64,000 bases of DNA, taken from NCBI RefSeq assembly GCF_001761465.1, contig NZ_CP017479.1, forward strand, positions 1,054,001-1,118,000. The letters are read 5' to 3'. This stretch comes from Flavobacterium gilvum (GTDB lineage Bacteria > Bacteroidota > Bacteroidia > Flavobacteriales > Flavobacteriaceae). The position numbers and the translations under genes are program-made. This document shows positions 1-9,621 of this stretch, one piece after another. Position 1 is the first letter of the stretch, and each line of letters opens with the position of its first letter. The notes below the pieces were generated by a model. That model was not told where the DNA came from. It saw only the letters and a list, made by a program, of their open reading frames with translations, and did not search any database.

Positions 1-944
1 TGGGACTTTCTATTACTAAATATTTGATTGAGTTACAAGGCGGTAGTATTACGGTTGAAAGTGAATTGGGTAAAGGTTCTATTTTCAGCTTTAGGTTGCC
101 TTTCGGTATTGGGAATGAAGAGGATGTTGCAGTCAAAAAATGCCAGTCAAAATGGAATAACAAGACATTGGAAGGATTGAGAATTTTGTTGGCAGAAGAT
201 CAGGAGGTCAACCAGAAATTGGTAACCAAATTGGTTCAGAAAGCTGGAGGTGTGGTTGTAGTAGCCGAAAATGGGCAGGAAGTTGTCGATCAATTAAAGG
301 ATGATAGTAATTTCGATTTGGTATTAATGGATCTTCAAATGCCTTTAATGGATGGTTTTGCCGCAACAGATCACATTCGCAATGATTTAAAACTAAACAT
401 CCCAATTATTGCGATGACAGCATCGGCAATGATGGGTGAGGCAGACAAATGTTTGTCAAGAGGCATGAACGGTTATTTGTCAAAGCCTTTTGAGTTTCAA
501 AAGTTTTTTGAAATTGTTCAGCAGTTTGTTGGAACGGGAAATGAAAATAAAAGCTCAAAACCACCTAAAGCGAATGAAGTAATAAACAAACTTTATAATC
601 TAAGTTGGCTAGAAGAGCTAGGAGATCCCGATTATTCTGAAGAAATGGTAAGCACTTATCTTGAAACCGTTTCGGTGTTGTTGGATAAAGTCCACGACAG
701 TGCAAATGCAGGCAACTGGGAAGATGTTTATGAAAAGACTCATAAAGCAAAAACTCCTGTAGGATTATTCAAGGCGACCACGCTGTATGATTTACTCTTG
801 AAAATTGAGGTCGCAGCCCATAAGAAAACAGATTTAACAGAATGTTTATTATGGATTGTTGAGGCCGTAGTGTTGAATAGAAAAATAGAAGAGCAGTTAA
901 AGTTGGATATAGACAAAATTAAAGCTGCCTCAATTGATAGATGA
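1..944 (+). CDS. Hybrid sensor histidine kinase, 3' end only
   Basis: Partial gene whose 5' part lies before the window; the open frame runs from base 3 without a start. It encodes the end of the HATPase domain (GLSITK), a receiver domain (ILLAEDQEVNQ near the acidic pocket, phospho-Asp in LMDLQMP) and a C-terminal HPt domain with the His in THKAK. The likely job is multistep phosphorelay at the inner membrane, with the final acceptor unknown. It is a close paralogue of the next gene, and long blocks of DNA are almost identical to bases 4213-4745. The linker and the HPt part are more diverged. Similarity continues past the stop codon (about 991-1018 against 5187-5213), so the duplicated unit includes the 3' flank. 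The identity of the domains is secure; the signal sensed is unknown. Confidence 0.9.
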   Translation, partial: GLSITKYLIELQGGSITVESELGKGSIFSFRLPFGIGNEEDVAVKKCQSKWNNKTLEGLRILLAEDQEVNQKLVTKLVQKAGGVVVVAENGQEVVDQLKDDSNFDLVLMDLQMPLMDGFAATDHIRNDLKLNIPIIAMTASAMMGEADKCLSRGMNGYLSKPFEFQKFFEIVQQFVGTGNENKSSKPPKANEVINKLYNLSWLEELGDPDYSEEMVSTYLETVSVLLDKVHDSANAGNWEDVYEKTHKAKTPVGLFKATTLYDLLLKIEVAAHKKTDLTECLLWIVEAVVLNRKIEEQLKLDIDKIKAASIDR

Positions 945-1433
945 AGTAGTGATTCATGAAAATCATTAGCCAATAAAATTAACAGGACACTTATCACTAA
1001 ATATAGATTTTAGAAAATACATCAATAAGACGAAATAAATAAAAACCCGATTAACGGTATTATTTAACCGATTAAATACTTATTTTTGATTTTTTTGTAA
1101 CTATAATAATAATTGTAAATATAAAAGTAGCTCTCAGGAATTAATTAAATCGACATTACTATTATTTGTGTTAAGGCATCAAGAAAGAAATAGCATTTTA
1201 TCAGTAAGGATAAAGATTTACAGTTTTTCAAAATGGCTTTAACATCATATTTTATATTAAAAAAAGATCTAGCTCGGAAATTGCTGTAGCCATTTTCTAG
1301 TATTCCCCCAGAAATTGATTTAATACAAAACTTAAAATCAACATAAAACGTTAAAATAAAGTGTCACAAGTCTGGAGTTAAATAAATTCAGTGACTTTTT
1401 TGTAAAAAACGTTTTTTCAATTTTTTCAATTTT
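945..1433. other. 489-base AT-rich gap between paralogous kinases
   Basis: No open frame of believable coding character is seen. The first 75 bases still resemble the 3' flank of the next kinase gene. There are several A/T runs and a repeated CGATTAA near 1047-1074. I see no clear terminator hairpin and no full TTTG/TAnnTTTG promoter, though a promoter for the downstream gene is expected here. Confidence 0.5.
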
Positions 1434-4400
1434 ATGGATGAAATAATTAAAAAAAAGGTAGGATTACCTCTTATCATTTTCTTCGGGGTAATCTATCTCT
1501 GTTTCACATGGGTAAATACCAAAGATAAATTGGACAGAAAAGCGATTCAAATCGCAAAATCTGCCGCAGCGATGATACATACATCTGATTTACAAAAGTT
1601 GAAAGTACAAGCCAGTGATATACACACTGCAGAGTACCAGTATCTTAATGGTGATCTTCGGTCTTTAGTAAATGCAAATCAAAATCCTCAGGTGAGATTT
1701 GCTTATTTGTACACATTAAAAAACGATAAACTCTATTTTATGGTAGGTGGTGAATCAGTTGGTTCACGAGACTATTCCCCCCCGGGGCAAGAATTTACTG
1801 AAGCCGAAAAGGCATATTATGATTCTTTTAATGAAGATAAAACCATTATAACTAATGCTGTTAAAGACAGATGGGGAAAATGGGTTAGCGTCCTTGTCCC
1901 GATAAAAGATCCAGTTACTCAAAAAATAATAGCAGTTTTTGGAATGAACTTTGATGCTCAAGGATGGTACTCCAATATTATTTATCAAATGACTCAAGCG
2001 TCTATTTTACTTATACTCACTTTGATAGTCTTTTTTGGGTATCTTAAAATTAAACTGAACAATAAACTTTTAAATAATGAACTTCAAAGAGTAAAAAAGA
2101 TAAAAAATCAATTAAACAGAAGCGAAAACAGATTCAAGGAAATTATAGACAATGTACAAGATATATTGTACCAAGCAGATTTAAACGGGAATTTTCTGGA
2201 AATAAGCTCAAATTCTGTTAATGTATTTGGATACCACAGGCTGGAACTTATAGGGGCCCCAAGCACCATTTTGTATGCGAATCCTGAGGAAAGGAAAATG
2301 GTATTAAATATAATGGGGGAAGCGGGAGAATGTAATGATGTTCAAGTGACGTTTAAAACCAAAGAAAACGAGTTACTCCATGTTTCCTTAACCGCAAAAT
2401 GGATGTTTGACGAGAACAACAATCCATCTTATATAAATGGCATTATGAGAAATATTACTGAACGTAAAAAAATTGAAGAAAAGCTTGCCAAATCTGAAAA
2501 TCTGCTGCATACCATCTTTGAAAACCAACCGGAATGCATTAAAATAGTAGATGCTACAGGCAATCTTATATTGATGAATCAGATTGGATTGGAAATGATT
2601 GAAGCTGACTCAATGGAACAGGTCGAAGGAGCTTGTGTATTCGATTTAATCGAACCTAATTATAAGGAAGCGTTTATTAATTTACACAAACAAGTTATTA
2701 AAGGAAATCACGAAAAGCTTGAATTTGAAATAGTCGGACTAAAAGGAACCAAAAGATGGGTGGAAACGGTTGCCGTTCCAATGATGCTCGATGGAGAAAT
2801 GGTTCATCTTGGACTCACTCGTGATATCAGTAAGCGTAAAATTGCTGATGAACGTTTGAGTGAAGCGCAAAGAATCGGTCGACTTGGAAGCTTTGATCTT
2901 TCTTTAGCAACAGGAATTTATAAATTGTCCGAAATTTCCAAAGAAATATTGGGAATCGACGAGAGTTATGTGACAGATATGGAGGGTTGGATGAAACTAG
3001 TTCATCCTGACTCTATTGACAAAGTGATTCAGTATCGTCAAATAGTCATTTCTCAAAATATAGATACAGAACTCGCATACAAAATCATCAGGCCTAATGA
3101 CGGGGCCGAACGATGGGTAGAGACTACTGCGAGAGCATACACAGACCAGTTAGGAAACCCATATAGAGTTGCCGGACTGCTTAGAGATATTACCGAAAGT
3201 AAATTGGCCGCCGAACGGTTGGAAAAAAGTGAGCAGTTTTTAAAAGAATCACAAAAAGTAGGGCGTATTGGCAGCTATGAGATTGATCTCAATACCGAGG
3301 TTTGGCAAACATCGGAAGGAATAAATTTAATTTTCGGAATCGATAACAATAGTATAAAAAACTTAGATGACTATAAGACATTCATCCATCCCGATTATAA
3401 AAAAGAAATTGAGGAGTATTTTTATGATGTAATTGCTCAGAAAAAGAAATTTAGCAAACAATACAAAATCATAAGAAGAAACGACGGAGCCGAAAGATGG
3501 ATTCACGGCAGGGGCCTGTTGATATTTGATGAGAACGGAGATCCCATCAAGATGACAGGTGCGATTCAGGATATCACCGCGCAAAAAAAATTCGAAAGTG
3601 AATTAATAATTGCCAAGGAAAAAGCTGAAGAAAGTGAAAGACTGAAAACGGCCTTCCTTGCCAATATCAGTCATGAAATGCGAACACCATTGAATGGTAT
3701 CCTCGGCATGAATCGCTTGTTAATGGATACAAATCTGAATACTGAACAACTTGAACTCACCAATGCAATTAGTTTTTCCGGAGAAAATTTAGTGAGTATC
3801 GTAAATGATATATTGGATCTTTCTAAGATAAATGCCGGGAAACTTACTTTTGAGCAAGTAAATTTTGATTTGGAAGGACTGGTAAGGCACGTAATTTATA
3901 ATTTTAGGCCGATGTTGAAGCCCAACACCAGATTGGAATTTGACATGGACTCAAACATTCCCAAAGTCTTAGTAGGCGATTCACTCCGCTTGAAGCAGAT
4001 TTTTAATAATTTGGTTGGTAATGCTGTAAAATTTACGCATCAAGGGGAACTTCGGATTGCAATTTCTTATGAAAAGACTCTATCAGGAATTGTACTGCTG
4101 GCTGCCGTGAAGGATACGGGTATTGGTATAGCAAGTGACAAAGTCGACGAAATATTTATGTCGTTTACACAGGCCGAAGGCAACATTACTCGCAAGTACG
4201 GAGGCACAGGTTTGGGACTTTCTATTACTAAACATTTGATTGAGTTGCAGGGCGGTAGTATTACGGTTGAAAGTGAATTGGGTAAAGGTTCTACTTTCAG
4301 CTTTAGGTTACCGTTAGGTATTGGAAATGATGGAGATGTTGCAGTCAAAAAAGCGCAGTCAAAATGGGATAGCAAGACATTGGAAGGATTGAGAATTTTG

Positions 4401-5162
4401 TTGGCAGAAGATCAGGAGGTCAACCAGAAATTGGTAACCAAATTGGTTCAGAAAGCAGGAGGCCATATTGTGGTTGCAGAAAATGGTCAAGTGGCTGTAG
4501 ACCAATTAAAGGATGATAGTAATTTCGATTTGGTATTAATGGATCTGCAAATGCCGATATTGGACGGTTTTTCTGCAACAGACCGTATTCGCAATGATTT
4601 AAAACTAAACATCCCAATTATTGCGATGACCGCATCGGCGATGATGGGTGAGGCAGACAAATGTTTGTCAAGAGGCATGAACGGTTATTTGTCAAAGCCT
4701 TTTGAGTTTCAAAAGTTTTTTGAAATTGTTCAGCAGTTTGTTGAAAAAGCAGATGAAAATAAAAATCCTGAACCAATACAGAAGAATGATGTAACGAAAA
4801 AACAATTCTATAACTTAAGCTGGTTGGAAGAGTTGGGAGATCCTGATTATTCTGAAGAAATTGTGCTCACTTATCTTGAGACGGTTCCTGTGTTGTTGGA
4901 TAATGTCAGAGAAAGCGCAAAGGAAGGCAATTGGGAAGAAGTTTATGAGAAGACCCATAAAGCAAAAAGCCCTGTAGGATTATTTCAGGAGACCTCGCTG
5001 TATGAATTACTCTTAAAAATTGAGACTGCTGCACAGAAGAAAACAAATCTGACCGAATGCTTATTATGGATTGATGAGGCTATCTTATTAAGTAAAGAAA
5101 TAGAAGAACAATTAAAGCTGGATTTGAACAAGATTAAAGCTTCTTCTGTTGAAAGGAAGTAA
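1434..5162 (+). CDS. Hybrid sensor histidine kinase, PAS-HisKA-HATPase-REC-HPt
   Basis: Inner-membrane sensor of 1242 residues. Order of parts: TM helix about 13-29, a periplasmic sensor region about 30-185, TM helix about 187-206, then four PAS/PAC modules (about 229-725, each PAC ending in RDITERK-type motifs), HisKA with phospho-His 747 in SHEMRTPLNG, HATPase with N box NNLVGNAVKF and G boxes DTGIGI and GGTGLGL, a receiver domain with Asp 1037, and an HPt domain with His 1175. A single chain can therefore carry His-Asp-His transfer and would hand the phosphate to a separate regulator, which is not in this window. The ATG at 1434 begins directly before the first TM helix. It is a paralogue of the truncated kinase upstream. 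The signal is unknown. Confidence 0.93.
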   Translation: MDEIIKKKVGLPLIIFFGVIYLCFTWVNTKDKLDRKAIQIAKSAAAMIHTSDLQKLKVQASDIHTAEYQYLNGDLRSLVNANQNPQVRFAYLYTLKNDKLYFMVGGESVGSRDYSPPGQEFTEAEKAYYDSFNEDKTIITNAVKDRWGKWVSVLVPIKDPVTQKIIAVFGMNFDAQGWYSNIIYQMTQASILLILTLIVFFGYLKIKLNNKLLNNELQRVKKIKNQLNRSENRFKEIIDNVQDILYQADLNGNFLEISSNSVNVFGYHRLELIGAPSTILYANPEERKMVLNIMGEAGECNDVQVTFKTKENELLHVSLTAKWMFDENNNPSYINGIMRNITERKKIEEKLAKSENLLHTIFENQPECIKIVDATGNLILMNQIGLEMIEADSMEQVEGACVFDLIEPNYKEAFINLHKQVIKGNHEKLEFEIVGLKGTKRWVETVAVPMMLDGEMVHLGLTRDISKRKIADERLSEAQRIGRLGSFDLSLATGIYKLSEISKEILGIDESYVTDMEGWMKLVHPDSIDKVIQYRQIVISQNIDTELAYKIIRPNDGAERWVETTARAYTDQLGNPYRVAGLLRDITESKLAAERLEKSEQFLKESQKVGRIGSYEIDLNTEVWQTSEGINLIFGIDNNSIKNLDDYKTFIHPDYKKEIEEYFYDVIAQKKKFSKQYKIIRRNDGAERWIHGRGLLIFDENGDPIKMTGAIQDITAQKKFESELIIAKEKAEESERLKTAFLANISHEMRTPLNGILGMNRLLMDTNLNTEQLELTNAISFSGENLVSIVNDILDLSKINAGKLTFEQVNFDLEGLVRHVIYNFRPMLKPNTRLEFDMDSNIPKVLVGDSLRLKQIFNNLVGNAVKFTHQGELRIAISYEKTLSGIVLLAAVKDTGIGIASDKVDEIFMSFTQAEGNITRKYGGTGLGLSITKHLIELQGGSITVESELGKGSTFSFRLPLGIGNDGDVAVKKAQSKWDSKTLEGLRILLAEDQEVNQKLVTKLVQKAGGHIVVAENGQVAVDQLKDDSNFDLVLMDLQMPILDGFSATDRIRNDLKLNIPIIAMTASAMMGEADKCLSRGMNGYLSKPFEFQKFFEIVQQFVEKADENKNPEPIQKNDVTKKQFYNLSWLEELGDPDYSEEIVLTYLETVPVLLDNVRESAKEGNWEEVYEKTHKAKSPVGLFQETSLYELLLKIETAAQKKTNLTECLLWIDEAILLSKEIEEQLKLDLNKIKASSVERK

Positions 5163-5216
5163 TAAGTGTCATTAATTAAAGGTATTATCACTAAATACCG
5201 ATTTTAGAAATAAACA

Positions 5217-5247
5217 AAAAACCACGCAACTTGCGTGGTTTTTTGTT
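5217..5247. terminator. Bidirectional terminator between converging genes
   Basis: Perfect stem AACCACGC / GCGTGGTT with a short AACTT loop, an A run on the left and T run on the right. It can end both the kinase gene (+) and the bacilliredoxin gene (-). Confidence 0.85.
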
Positions 5248-5263
5248 TAAAATCATTTAATGC

Positions 5264-5674
5264 TTAACAAAATTCGTTAAAAGCATCTTTTAGGTTTTCA
5301 GCAATTGTTTCTGCTGGGCGCCCTTCAATGTGGTGACGCTCCAACATGTGAACCAATTCACCGTTTTTGAATAAAGCAATACTTGGAGATGACGGAGGAA
5401 AAGGGAACATATGCTCTCTTGCGGCAGTTACGGCCTCTTTATCAACTCCAGCAAAAACTGTGATTAAATGATCTGGTTTTTTTGCGCCTTCTAAACTCAT
5501 AACTGCTCCTGGACGTGCATTTCTTGCAGCACAACCACAAACAGAATTTACAACCACAAATGTTGTACCTTCTGATTTTATTGCATTATTAACTTCTTCG
5601 GCAGTATGTAAATCTTGAAAACCTGCAGTTGTCAATTCAGCCTGCATTGGTTTTACCATTTCTTCTGGATACAT
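5264..5674 (-). CDS. Bacilliredoxin, BrxA/BrxB (YphP/YqiW) family
   Basis: Cytosolic thioredoxin-fold protein of 136 residues. Family members remove bacillithiol from oxidised protein thiols. The hallmark C-G-C active site is at Cys46-Gly47-Cys48 (NSVCGCAARNARP), followed by the family block HMFPFPPSSPSIALF. A third Cys is the last residue. The length matches the family. The gene is transcribed alone, with the terminator just downstream. The AT-rich leader starts at ATG 5674. Family assignment is firm; the actual low-molecular-weight thiol in this organism cannot be told from this window. Confidence 0.93.
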   Translation of the reverse strand: MYPEEMVKPMQAELTTAGFQDLHTAEEVNNAIKSEGTTFVVVNSVCGCAARNARPGAVMSLEGAKKPDHLITVFAGVDKEAVTAAREHMFPFPPSSPSIALFKNGELVHMLERHHIEGRPAETIAENLKDAFNEFC

Positions 5675-6038
5675 ATTTTTTATTTTAAGTTTAACTTTTG
5701 TAATGCAAAGTTACAAAGTTTCAAATCAACATATAGGTTTGAATTATAAAGTTTTGTTATAGTTTGATATTCAAGGGATAATATTAAATCAAGATTACGC
5801 AATGGGACTCAGATGAGGCAGATTAAACGGATTAAAACTGATTTATTAATTGCTTAAAAGCATAAAAATCGGCGTAAATCGGCGGATTCTGCGTGAAAAA
5901 AGAATCAATAAAATTCTATTACGGATTCTGTGTTAAAATATAGTGTGAAAAAATGATTTTACATTTTTATTAATAAAGCTGTTAAATCTTAATTTTTTTT
6001 GAGCTAAATTAGGCGTAACCTTTTAAATTTCAGTATTG
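5675..6038. other. Divergent intergenic region with a dispersed repeat
   Basis: The 364 bases between the bacilliredoxin gene and the channel gene hold the promoters of both, which I could not place exactly, and the dispersed repeat described at 5802-5911. No coding signal is seen. Confidence 0.5.
5802..5911 (+). repeat. Dispersed intergenic repeat, copy 1
   Basis: Degenerate element starting ATGGGACTCAGATGA and running through AGATTAAACGGATT, TTAAAAGC, AAATCGGC, GCGTGAAAA to AATCAATAAA. A second copy with the same order of blocks is at 32361-32467, in the same orientation relative to the downstream gene. Both sit in the leader region of a gene for an exported or membrane protein. Confidence 0.7.
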
Positions 6039-8570
6039 ATGAAGTCTTTTGATGTAAAACACAATAATACGTTTCCAAAAAAATCCAAAATCAGTCATTT
6101 TACTTTAAAAACAATAAGTATTCTTGTTATTGCTTTTTTGCATATTTCGCTTTGTTATGCTAATGAAATTAATAGTAATGTTATTTCAAAAGGTAAAAAA
6201 ACACAAGAAAATAAAGGGGATAGTATTGAAAGCATGCTAAAAAGAAATGAGAAAAACAGTCATCTTCTTTTTAAAGAAAATAAAATCAACAAGGAGCATA
6301 GTTTGTTATTTGATGCAATTTATAAAAACATTCAAACGGCTGATATTACATTAAAAACGGGTATTGATTACAAAGGATTTACCTCAGAATTAGACTATGT
6401 CATTAAATTAAAAAAAACGGCTATTGATGGTATAATTCAAAATAAAAATGAGTTCCAAACCCTTAGAAATATTACAGTTACTTCGGTAATGCTAAAAGAA
6501 TTACAAGCGCGAATTGAAATTCAGCTTGCAAAAATCAATAAGAATAGAACTGAATTGAGCGAAATGCAGAGCAAGATCGATTCCTTAACTATCAAAGATG
6601 CTCTTTTTATACTCCCAAAAGATCAATTGAATAGGAGATTGTATTATGACAGATACAGTCAAATGAGCTCTGATGTAAATTTGTTGAATAAAAGGTTTAA
6701 GGATGCTTTGGACAGCATCATTAAAATTCAGATCATCGCAAGTAATTTTAAGAATGACCTTCAAAAAGATGTCATCGAAACCGACAATATCAGAAAAAAT
6801 GAGTTTGTTAATTTGTTATCTCCTGACGGTAATATCTTTAAACCAAGTTCTAATAAAATGTCGTTTTATGAGTCGTTCTATTATTCTTTGAGTAAAGAAG
6901 TTATTGTTTTGCTTTTTTTTATTTCAAACCATATCAATACCATTTTATGGATGTTTTTATTTATTTTGGCTTTGATTGCCTACTTAATAACGCTGAAAAA
7001 TAAATATAAAAATGGAAATCTTTATTATGATATTCAGCTGTCCAAGAAAATTTTTAAGCATCCTATAGCTTGTTCTGTTTTAATATCTTTTACACTGTTC
7101 AATTTTTCCTTTGCCTTTCCTCCGTTTGCTTTTACAGCTCTTGTTTGGCTTATTTCGATGATAGCATTGACCATTGCAAATAAAGATTATTATGGCAAGA
7201 AGGAAATGGCGGTTTGGGGAATTTATTTCATTTTTATTTTTCTGGCACTCTTTGACAACAACATACTCTTGCATTCCGTAAAAGAAGTCTTTTTAATTTT
7301 ATTGTTATCTTTTGGGATAGCAGCATTTAATTTTTATATCTTAAAAAAGGATACTGGGTATATTAATCCAATGTTTCGGTACACTCTTTATACCGTTATT
7401 TTATTTGAAATAGCAGCAATGTTATTTATCATATTTGAGAACAATTATAATTTTGGGAAATTGCTAATGATTGTAGGAGCAACTACAATTTTGATGTATT
7501 ATCTTTTTGTAAACACCTATCGTTTAATTTTTGACATTATTAATTATTCTGATTTTTTAAAAGAAAGTGATCAGGAACGACAAATGGATATAGACCATTT
7601 GGAAGATAATGCTCTTAATCCAAAAACAAATATTTTATTCATTTTGTGTTGGCTGATAACTATCAGTAAAAGTTCCTATTTTTTTCATTCTATTGTAGAT
7701 CCTGTTGTCGAATTTTTTACAATGACAAGAACTGTAGGCGACATTAATTATTCTTTTAAAAGTATATTCCTTTTCTTTTTTATTCTTATTACGGCTGTTT
7801 TTATTGCAAAGATTGTTTCTTTTTTAACGAGCAATACTTTTGCTTCATCTAATAATTCAAGAGGAAATAAATTTGGAAATTGGTTGTTGCTTGTTCAAAT
7901 TACAATTTTCACAGTAGGATTGAGCCTCGCTTTTATATCAAGTGGAATTCCCATTGACCGATTGACAATAATTATTAGTGCTCTGGGAGTTGGGATTGGA
8001 TTTGGTTTGCAGACTTTGGTAAACAATTTAGTCAGCGGTCTTATAATAGCTTTTGAAAAACCTGTAAATATTGGAGATGTTATTGAAATAAGCGGGCAAA
8101 TGGTCAAAATGAAATCGATAGGAATAAGAAGCAGTGTCGTGACTAGTTTTGATGGTGCCGATGTTGTGATTCCCAATGGAGATTTACTAAGTCAACATCT
8201 TACCAATTGGACATTGTCAAGTAATAAAAAAAGAACAGACATTGCCATAAGAGTTGCTTTTGGAACAAATTTGGAACAAGCCAAAACGTTATTGTTTGAT
8301 ATATTAAAAAGCAATTCTGAGGTATTACAAAATCCCGAACCGATTGTTTGGGTAACCGAATTCAACAGTAGCGCCATTAATATCGTTGTCAAATTTTGGG
8401 TGAGTCATATTGATTTTTCCAGCGATGTAAAAAGCGAATTAATTATAGCAATCGATGCTGTCTTTAGAGAAAATAATATAGAAATTCCTTTTCCAAAAGA
8501 AGATATATATATGTTAAACAAGAAAATACAAAAGAAACCGGTGGCAAGAAAAACGATTATTAGTTTTTAA
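6039..8570 (+). CDS. Large mechanosensitive channel, MscS family
   Basis: Membrane protein of about 843 residues. A signal-like segment (about 20-45) is followed by a polar, coiled-coil-rich periplasmic part (about 50-270), then many TM helices from about residue 285. The MscS core starts near residue 650: the pore helix GVGIGFGLQTLVNN, then LVSGLIIAFEKPVNIGDVIEI and the beta domain with VVIPNGDLLS. It is the MscK/MscM-like layout, in which a large N-terminal part precedes the MscS unit, and it would release solutes on hypo-osmotic shock. I chose the ATG at 6039 over the TTG one codon before it. The gene stands alone and is followed by an inverted-repeat element. Confidence 0.9.
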   Translation: MKSFDVKHNNTFPKKSKISHFTLKTISILVIAFLHISLCYANEINSNVISKGKKTQENKGDSIESMLKRNEKNSHLLFKENKINKEHSLLFDAIYKNIQTADITLKTGIDYKGFTSELDYVIKLKKTAIDGIIQNKNEFQTLRNITVTSVMLKELQARIEIQLAKINKNRTELSEMQSKIDSLTIKDALFILPKDQLNRRLYYDRYSQMSSDVNLLNKRFKDALDSIIKIQIIASNFKNDLQKDVIETDNIRKNEFVNLLSPDGNIFKPSSNKMSFYESFYYSLSKEVIVLLFFISNHINTILWMFLFILALIAYLITLKNKYKNGNLYYDIQLSKKIFKHPIACSVLISFTLFNFSFAFPPFAFTALVWLISMIALTIANKDYYGKKEMAVWGIYFIFIFLALFDNNILLHSVKEVFLILLLSFGIAAFNFYILKKDTGYINPMFRYTLYTVILFEIAAMLFIIFENNYNFGKLLMIVGATTILMYYLFVNTYRLIFDIINYSDFLKESDQERQMDIDHLEDNALNPKTNILFILCWLITISKSSYFFHSIVDPVVEFFTMTRTVGDINYSFKSIFLFFFILITAVFIAKIVSFLTSNTFASSNNSRGNKFGNWLLLVQITIFTVGLSLAFISSGIPIDRLTIIISALGVGIGFGLQTLVNNLVSGLIIAFEKPVNIGDVIEISGQMVKMKSIGIRSSVVTSFDGADVVIPNGDLLSQHLTNWTLSSNKKRTDIAIRVAFGTNLEQAKTLLFDILKSNSEVLQNPEPIVWVTEFNSSAINIVVKFWVSHIDFSSDVKSELIIAIDAVFRENNIEIPFPKEDIYMLNKKIQKKPVARKTIISF

Positions 8571-8730
8571 CATATAAGTCATATAAGTTTCTAGTTGAAA
8601 CAAAATAAAGTAAAATGGATAGTTCTTTCAAGGACTTCTTTTTGTTTCCAAAAAAGTTTTACTTATAATCTCTTTTAACCTTAATCTGAATATTGAATTG
8701 AAAAAACTTGTATGACTTATATATTATAAA
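8567..8730. repeat. Nested inverted-repeat element (MITE-like)
   Basis: Outer arms: ACATATAAGTCATATAAG at 8570-8588 pairs with CTTGTATGACTTATATAT near 8707-8724 with few mismatches. Inner arms: GAAACAAAATAAAGT (8597-8611) pairs with ACTTCTTTTTGTTTC (8634-8648). The element begins at the stop codon of the channel gene. It has no open frame. Confidence 0.65.
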
Positions 8731-8798
8731 TTAATTGCGGCCAACGCGTTTAATTAAGTTTTTTGTTCAAAATTAAACTGTCCAACTTTCAAATGCGA

Positions 8799-9554
8799 TT
8801 ATATCTTAAATCGGAACGAGTATCCCAACGCAACATAATATTCCGGAGAAATTTTGGAAAGCCCAAAACCTGCCGAAACATCCAATTGATGATTTGGATT
8901 GAATAAATAAGTCAATCCTCCGTCGAATCTGTGGTCTGGCTTTCCTTTTTGCGGAATAAATCCAAAGAATTCGATGTATCCACCAATTTTTTCAGTAAAA
9001 GAGTACCCTGTTGTCAGAGTGTAAATAAATGTTGGTTCCGGTGTAAATCCGTCCCATTCGGCACCCAGATTGTAACTTAAAGTTTGTTTTTGTGAAAGAG
9101 TGTGCTGCATAGTGAAACGAAATTCCGGGTTATAATAAGTCGCTTTTAATTCTGGCGAAGCTAAATTTGGAAGCCCAAGATGCCCAATGAATGAGGTTGT
9201 TGGTATTATTCCTTTCTCTTCCAAAAGACGTGTTTTAAATCCGATTAAAACTGGATTAATACCCGAAATTTTGTTTGAATCATTATCTTCTATAGAGAAT
9301 TCGGTAATTAAACGTAATTCAAAATGGTCATTAATTCCAAATTTTGTCAAAATCGAAGGAACAGCCATAACGGTGCTTTTCGAATTATTTTTTTCGAAAG
9401 AAAAACCATTTTCGAATTGAAGATAGCCGGTAGGTGTAATAAATGGGCATTCCGTTTGGTCAGGTCTGTCGGTTTGGATAGAGGGCAAATCTTGAGAGAA
9501 ACAAGAAGTAGAATATAGTAATACAGACGCTATTATTGGTAGTACAGTTTTCAT
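8799..9554 (-). CDS. Outer-membrane beta-barrel protein, transporter-like (phenol MetA family)
   Basis: Secreted protein of 251 residues with a signal peptide (MKTVLPIIASVLLYSTSCFS, cleavage before QDLPS). The motif IQTDRPDQTECP and the alternating pattern of amphipathic strands are typical of the family named for MetA of phenol degradation, which are outer-membrane channels of mostly unknown cargo. The protein ends in an aromatic strand (ALGYSFRFKI), as expected for barrel insertion. It is divergent from the Nramp gene. A good -7 box on the minus strand (TAGTTTTG, 9581-9588) is buried in the palindrome at 9573-9592, so I infer control by the metal repressor and perhaps a role in metal passage. 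The substrate is unproven. Confidence 0.8.
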   Translation of the reverse strand: MKTVLPIIASVLLYSTSCFSQDLPSIQTDRPDQTECPFITPTGYLQFENGFSFEKNNSKSTVMAVPSILTKFGINDHFELRLITEFSIEDNDSNKISGINPVLIGFKTRLLEEKGIIPTTSFIGHLGLPNLASPELKATYYNPEFRFTMQHTLSQKQTLSYNLGAEWDGFTPEPTFIYTLTTGYSFTEKIGGYIEFFGFIPQKGKPDHRFDGGLTYLFNPNHQLDVSAGFGLSKISPEYYVALGYSFRFKI

Positions 9555-9572
9555 TAGTTTAGGTTTAATTTA

Positions 9573-9592
9573 TTTTTAGACAAAACTAAAAA
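9573..9592. promoter_or_regulatory. Candidate DtxR/MntR-type operator
   Basis: Perfect palindrome TTTTTAG-N6-CTAAAAA (spacer ACAAAA) between the divergent barrel gene and the Nramp gene. Its centre overlaps a TAnnTTTG -7 box (9581-9588, minus strand) of the barrel gene, 27 bases before that start. A DtxR-family repressor gene lies two kilobases away in the same block. The size and symmetry suit a dimeric winged-helix repressor. The regulator is inferred. Confidence 0.6.
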
Positions 9593-9621
9593 AATTATTT
9601 CATTTGTGTAAATAAATTTTA

